In this document: positions 60,753 through 64,000 of the stretch, one piece after another | How positions within the stretch are numbered: the stretch's first letter is position 1 | Layout of the letters: every line of letters starts with the position of its first letter | From: Clostridia bacterium | Lineage (GTDB): Bacteria; Bacillota; Clostridia; Peptostreptococcales; Anaerovoracaceae | Reading direction: 5' to 3' | Length of the DNA: 64,000 bases | Assembly: GCA_910575405.1 (NCBI GenBank) | Contig: CAJTER010000015.1 | Span: 1-64,000 of the forward strand | The notes under the pieces: generated by a model | Databases searched by the model: none | Seen by the model: the letters and a program-made list of their open reading frames with translations, nothing else | What the model was told of the DNA's origin: nothing | Program-made: the position numbers and the translations under genes

Positions 60753-62747
60753 TCACTTCCTATACAAATAGACTGTTCCTTCTTTATTGATCGTTTCTCC
60801 CGCTTTCGGATATTGATCCTGGATGACAAAACTTTCATCCTGTGGTCCTCCGGAAGCTTTGTATTTCAGTGATAGCCCGCCAAGGATGCCGATGGCCTCT
60901 TCTAAGCCCTCGCCTGTCAGGTCAGGAACGACAACCTGCTCCTTGCCCAGCTCTTCTTTTTCCTTTTTAGTCAGTTTTGGCTGCAGATCCAGATAGCGAA
61001 GTGTATCTTCCAGTATCAACTTTGCACCTGGGGCCGCTGTCTGGCTTCCGAATTTAACACCTTTTGGATTATCTACGATGACCAGCACCGCCACCTGTGG
61101 ATCATCCATAGGCGCCATACCGATAAAGGAAGAGTATGTTTGCTGGCTGTAGCCGCCGTTCTTTGCTTTATTTGCCGTACCGGTTTTGCCGCCGACCTTG
61201 TAGCCTTCTACCTTTGCTGTCCCTGCTCCGCCTTTATCTACAACATACTGCATGATACGGCACATTTCGTTGGCCGTTTTCTGGGATACTGTCTGCCTGA
61301 TAACCTTTGTGTCAAACTCCTTAACCGCATCCCCATTTTCATCGACAAGAGCCTTCACCAGCCTAGGCTGCATCAGCTTTCCGTCATTTCCCAGTGAAGA
61401 AATTGCCGTTATAAGCTGGATAGGTGTTACTGCAACGCCCTGTCCGTATCCCATAGTTGCCAGTCCTACAGGCCCTGCTGTAGCCTTGTTTTGCAGAATG
61501 GAATTTCCTTCCCCTGGAAAATCAATTCCGGTCTTTTCTGATATGCCGAAGGTCTCCAAATAGTTGTAAAACTTGTCGATTCCCATTCTCTGGGCCAGCG
61601 TCACAAAAACCGGATTGCAGGAATTTCCCACAGCCTGCTCCAGCGTCTGGCTACCGTGGGGATTATAGGAACGCCAGCATTTCAGCTTTGTGCCGGAAAC
61701 ATTAATGGAGCCGGTGCAGTTAAAGCGCTCTTTTATGCTTGTTTTTCCTTCCTCCAGCGCCATAGAAGTTGTCAAAAGCTTGAAGGTGGAGCCGGGCTCG
61801 TATACGTCGCTGATAAGGGAATTCCGCCACATGGAGTTCCAGTATTCCATTTTTTTTGAATCAGAGAGAGCTTCAAGTTTTGTCTGTTCCTTTTTGGAAA
61901 GAGGCGTCTTTGAATCGTTAGGATCAAACTCCGGTGTCTGGGCCAATGCAAGAATATCTCCTGTTTTTGGATCCATCATAATGCACATAACCCGGTCAGC
62001 GCTGGTATTTTTCTGTACGGTCTTGATGGACTTTTCCACATAATGCTGAATCGTTTCATCAATGGTCAGAACCAGTCCCAGCCCATCCTCTGCTTGATAG
62101 TAGGTTTCTTTTCCGTAGGCCAGATCGTTTCCGGTAATATCGGTATTTTTGATCCATCTTCCCGATATTCCAGATAAATACTGGTTGTACTGCAGCTCCA
62201 GCCCTGAAAGCCCGCTGTTGTCATCTGTAACACTTCCCAGTGTATGTGCAAGAAACGCACCCAGAGGATAGTACCGTTTTACATCCTCAGCAATCTCAAT
62301 GCCCGGCAACTCCTTTTCGCGAATTTCATCAGCTGTATCCTTATCCTGATATTTATCTACTTTGACCAGCGACTGTTGTTTGGTCAACAGCTCCCGTATT
62401 TCTTTTTCATCCCTGTCAAGAATCTCGGACAAAGTCTTTACTGTGCGATCTACACTAGCTTCTTTTTCTTCCCTTGTATTTCCGGATCGTACATTGGCCG
62501 GCCTTGCCCACACGGTGTAGCAGGTTGCGCTGACAGCAAGCTCTTTTCGGTTCGTATCATAAATCGCTCCTCGCTTAGCTGCTATAGGAACATCTCTGGT
62601 CTGCTGCTCTGCAGCCATTTTCGAATATTCCGCACCTTTTACAATCTGTATCCATCCCACTCTGAAGCACAGAAGTATGCACACCCCATACATGATCGCA
62701 AAAGCAATAATAACCCGCTTTCTGCTTTTATTCAGTGGCTTTGTCAT
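60753..62747 (-). CDS. Class B penicillin-binding protein with PASTA domain (SpoVD/FtsI type)
   Basis: This septal transpeptidase cross-links new peptidoglycan. The 664-residue protein has a cytoplasmic start, one membrane helix (about 11-30, VIIAFAIMYGVCILLCFRVG), the PBP dimerisation region (RGAIYDTNRKELAVSA), the transpeptidase domain with SxxK in EPGSTFKLLT, SxN in GNSCNPVF and KTG in GGKTGTANKA, and one PASTA domain at the end (VVPDLTGEGLEEAIGIL). The ATG at 62747 has AGGGGAACA upstream. A single PASTA domain resembles SpoVD. Gap upstream to ftsL is 134 bases, holding only a small GCCCG/CGGGC hairpin at 62838-62850. Confidence 0.93.
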   Translation of the reverse strand: MTKPLNKSRKRVIIAFAIMYGVCILLCFRVGWIQIVKGAEYSKMAAEQQTRDVPIAAKRGAIYDTNRKELAVSATCYTVWARPANVRSGNTREEKEASVDRTVKTLSEILDRDEKEIRELLTKQQSLVKVDKYQDKDTADEIREKELPGIEIAEDVKRYYPLGAFLAHTLGSVTDDNSGLSGLELQYNQYLSGISGRWIKNTDITGNDLAYGKETYYQAEDGLGLVLTIDETIQHYVEKSIKTVQKNTSADRVMCIMMDPKTGDILALAQTPEFDPNDSKTPLSKKEQTKLEALSDSKKMEYWNSMWRNSLISDVYEPGSTFKLLTTSMALEEGKTSIKERFNCTGSINVSGTKLKCWRSYNPHGSQTLEQAVGNSCNPVFVTLAQRMGIDKFYNYLETFGISEKTGIDFPGEGNSILQNKATAGPVGLATMGYGQGVAVTPIQLITAISSLGNDGKLMQPRLVKALVDENGDAVKEFDTKVIRQTVSQKTANEMCRIMQYVVDKGGAGTAKVEGYKVGGKTGTANKAKNGGYSQQTYSSFIGMAPMDDPQVAVLVIVDNPKGVKFGSQTAAPGAKLILEDTLRYLDLQPKLTKKEKEELGKEQVVVPDLTGEGLEEAIGILGGLSLKYKASGGPQDESFVIQDQYPKAGETINKEGTVYLYRK

Positions 62748-62881
62748 TGTTCCCCTATATCCCCCTAATTGCAAAAGAATCCAGATATCTTTCCCCTGAA
62801 TGTTTATCAAGCTACCTGGTATTCTCTCTTGCCAGCTGCCCGATACGGGCTCCGACCTGTTTTTATTCTATTTTTGCAAAA

Positions 62882-63316
62882 TCAATTATATGCCTGCTTC
62901 CTGAGAGTCTTCGCAAATCCCATGTCTGGTTTTTCATCCTCCGTCAGATAGACAATCTGCTTGGAGGAAGGATAGACCATTCCCTGTTTTTTCGTTGCTT
63001 TTTGTTCAATGGCTTCAATATTGTTGACACTGTAAATTTCGACGTTCAGGTTTTCGATCTCAGCCTCTAAAGCACTGTTTTCTTTAATAAGCTGGTTGGT
63101 ATCATATTTGATGGAAGCTGCGTAGGCTGTCGTTACAATAAGTCCAATGCACAAAACTCCCAGAACAAGTGTAAACACTAAAATTCGCAATTTATCTTTT
63201 GCTGTAATGGTACTTTTGGGCTTTCTTTTCGGTTTTCTCGGCCTCTCCGGCTTCATATCAAATCCATACTTTTGATAATTTTCTTGATACTCATACCACT
63301 TTTCTGCTGCAATCAT
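62882..63316 (-). CDS. ftsL: FtsL-like septum protein
   Basis: The 144-residue bitopic protein has a basic cytoplasmic N-terminus (PERPRKPKRKPKS), one membrane helix (about 44-67, ILVFTLVLGVLCIGLIVTTA), and an extracellular coiled coil with heptads (NQLIKENSALEAEIENLNVE). Size and place between rsmH and the class B PBP identify it as FtsL, which forms a complex with DivIC and FtsQ. Sequence conservation in this family is low, so position carries much of the call. Confidence 0.85.
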   Translation of the reverse strand: MIAAEKWYEYQENYQKYGFDMKPERPRKPKRKPKSTITAKDKLRILVFTLVLGVLCIGLIVTTAYAASIKYDTNQLIKENSALEAEIENLNVEIYSVNNIEAIEQKATKKQGMVYPSSKQIVYLTEDEKPDMGFAKTLRKQAYN

Positions 63317-63319
63317 CCT

Positions 63320-64000
63320 CTACCTCATTCTCTCTGCAACCCGAAGTTTTGCGCTTCTAGCCCTCGGGTTTTCCTCAATTTCCTCCTGCGCAGGGAGGAT
63401 GGGCTTACCTGTCACTTTGCGGATATCCGCTTTTTTACCGCATACACAGACAGGAAACTCCTTGGGACAAGTGCATGGATTCGCCCGGTTGTTCAATATG
63501 TTTTTTACAATCCGATCTTCTAGTGAATGAAAGGTAATGATGCAGAGACGCCCTTTGTCTGCCAGCACATCGCAGAAGTTTCCTACTGCCAGCTTGAGCT
63601 GTTCCAGCTCATCATTGACTTCAATTCGGATTGCCTGAAAAGTTCTTTTGGCTGGATGCGGCCCATCTCTTCTTGCAGAAGCCGGAACTGCCGCTTTTAT
63701 GATTTCTACCAGTTGACCTGTTGTTTCCACAGGCGCATCTTTTCGTTTCTGAACAATGAATTTGCTGATTCTGGATGCCCATCTTTCTTCCCCATAATTT
63801 CGTATGATCTCAGTCAGCTCTTTTTCCGTATATGTATTGACAACGTCTCTTGCTGTAAAAGAGTCGCTCTGGCTCATGCGCATGTCCAGAGGCGCGTCTT
63901 TCATATAGGAAAATCCCCTTTCCTCATTGTCCAGCTGAAAAGAAGATACTCCCAGATCCAGAAGTGCACCGTTTATTTCTTTTATCCCCAATTGATCCAG
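63320..64000 (-). CDS. rsmH: 16S rRNA (cytosine(1402)-N(4))-methyltransferase, partial
   Basis: RsmH methylates N4 of C1402 in the 16S rRNA decoding centre. The C-terminal 227 residues are in the window; the 5' part, with the SAM-binding start, lies beyond the right edge. Visible motifs are [22 protein letters not shown] (the strand 4 region), [45 protein letters not shown] and the Cys-bearing [20 protein letters not shown] near the end. Its place before ftsL is standard for the dcw cluster; mraZ is expected outside the window. Confidence 0.95.
   Translation of the reverse strand: MDQLGIKEINGALLDLGVSSFQLDNEERGFSYMKDAPLDMRMSQSDSFTARDVVNTYTEKELTEIIRNYGEERWASRISKFIVQKRKDAPVETTGQLVEIIKAAVPASARRDGPHPAKRTFQAIRIEVNDELEQLKLAVGNFCDVLADKGRLCIITFHSLEDRIVKNILNNRANPCTCPKEFPVCVCGKKADIRKVTGKPILPAQEEIEENPRARSAKLRVAERMR

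Overview
The window reads as a chromosomal segment of a Gram-positive, endospore-forming anaerobe of the class Clostridia. This is inferred from the dgt-dnaG-rpoD-trmK-nif3 run, a division and cell wall (dcw) cluster, a SCIFF peptide with its radical SAM maturase, a Cys-rich probable spore coat protein behind a SigK-like promoter, several radical SAM enzymes, and a type II-A CRISPR-Cas locus. Gene density is high and most genes lie on the minus strand with short gaps or 4-base ATGA overlaps. I cannot name the genus from the sequence alone.

Layout, left to right. 1-1.83 kb: an IS110-family element whose long 5' non-coding end looks able to encode a bridge RNA. 1.87-9.5 kb (minus): DUF47-pit-dgt-dnaG-rpoD-trmK-nif3, then rnpB, whose promoter overlaps the nif3 stop. 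9.5-12.7 kb (minus): a small membrane protein, an M16 peptidase, dUTPase and a catalase split into two coupled ORFs. 12.8-14 kb: the Cys-rich coat-like gene. 14-17.5 kb (minus): sirtuin, an eroded macro-domain protein, a vWA protein and a secreted transglutaminase-like protein. 17.6-24 kb: CRISPR array, csn2, cas2, cas1, cas9, and a divergent tracrRNA. 24.1-25.8 kb: scfA-scfB. 25.8-36 kb: recQ, a PHP phosphoesterase with a structured 5' leader, an MBL hydrolase, rarD and two large ABC exporters. 36-50 kb: DUF4186, tRNA-Ser(CGA), and a long operon from trmH/pheST through zapA, mutS2 and argS to radical SAM and TPR genes. 50-64 kb: the dcw cluster from ftsZ back to a partial rsmH.

The II-A locus is complete: effector, adaptation genes, array and tracrRNA with the same lower stem/bulge geometry as the Streptococcus pyogenes guide. 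The tracrRNA promoter sits inside the cas9 translation start region, and the leader can pair with the first repeat. The dcw genes supply peptidoglycan precursors (murA, E, F, D, mraY, murG), septal synthesis (ftsW, PBP) and the divisome (ftsZ, ftsQ, ftsL); murB, murC and ftsA are absent from the window, and MurE lacks its usual N-terminal domain.

The points I would look at first are: the SCIFF precursor in which both residues of the described thioether cross-link are Ser; the two-hairpin 5' leader of the PHP gene, which starts exactly at a good promoter; the MurE lacking domain 1; the split catalase; a hairpin that buries the murA Shine-Dalgarno sequence; the IS110 end with a -10 box at its left end and a -35 box at its right; and the overlapping tracrRNA/cas9 control region. 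All family assignments come from reading motifs; no database search was run.
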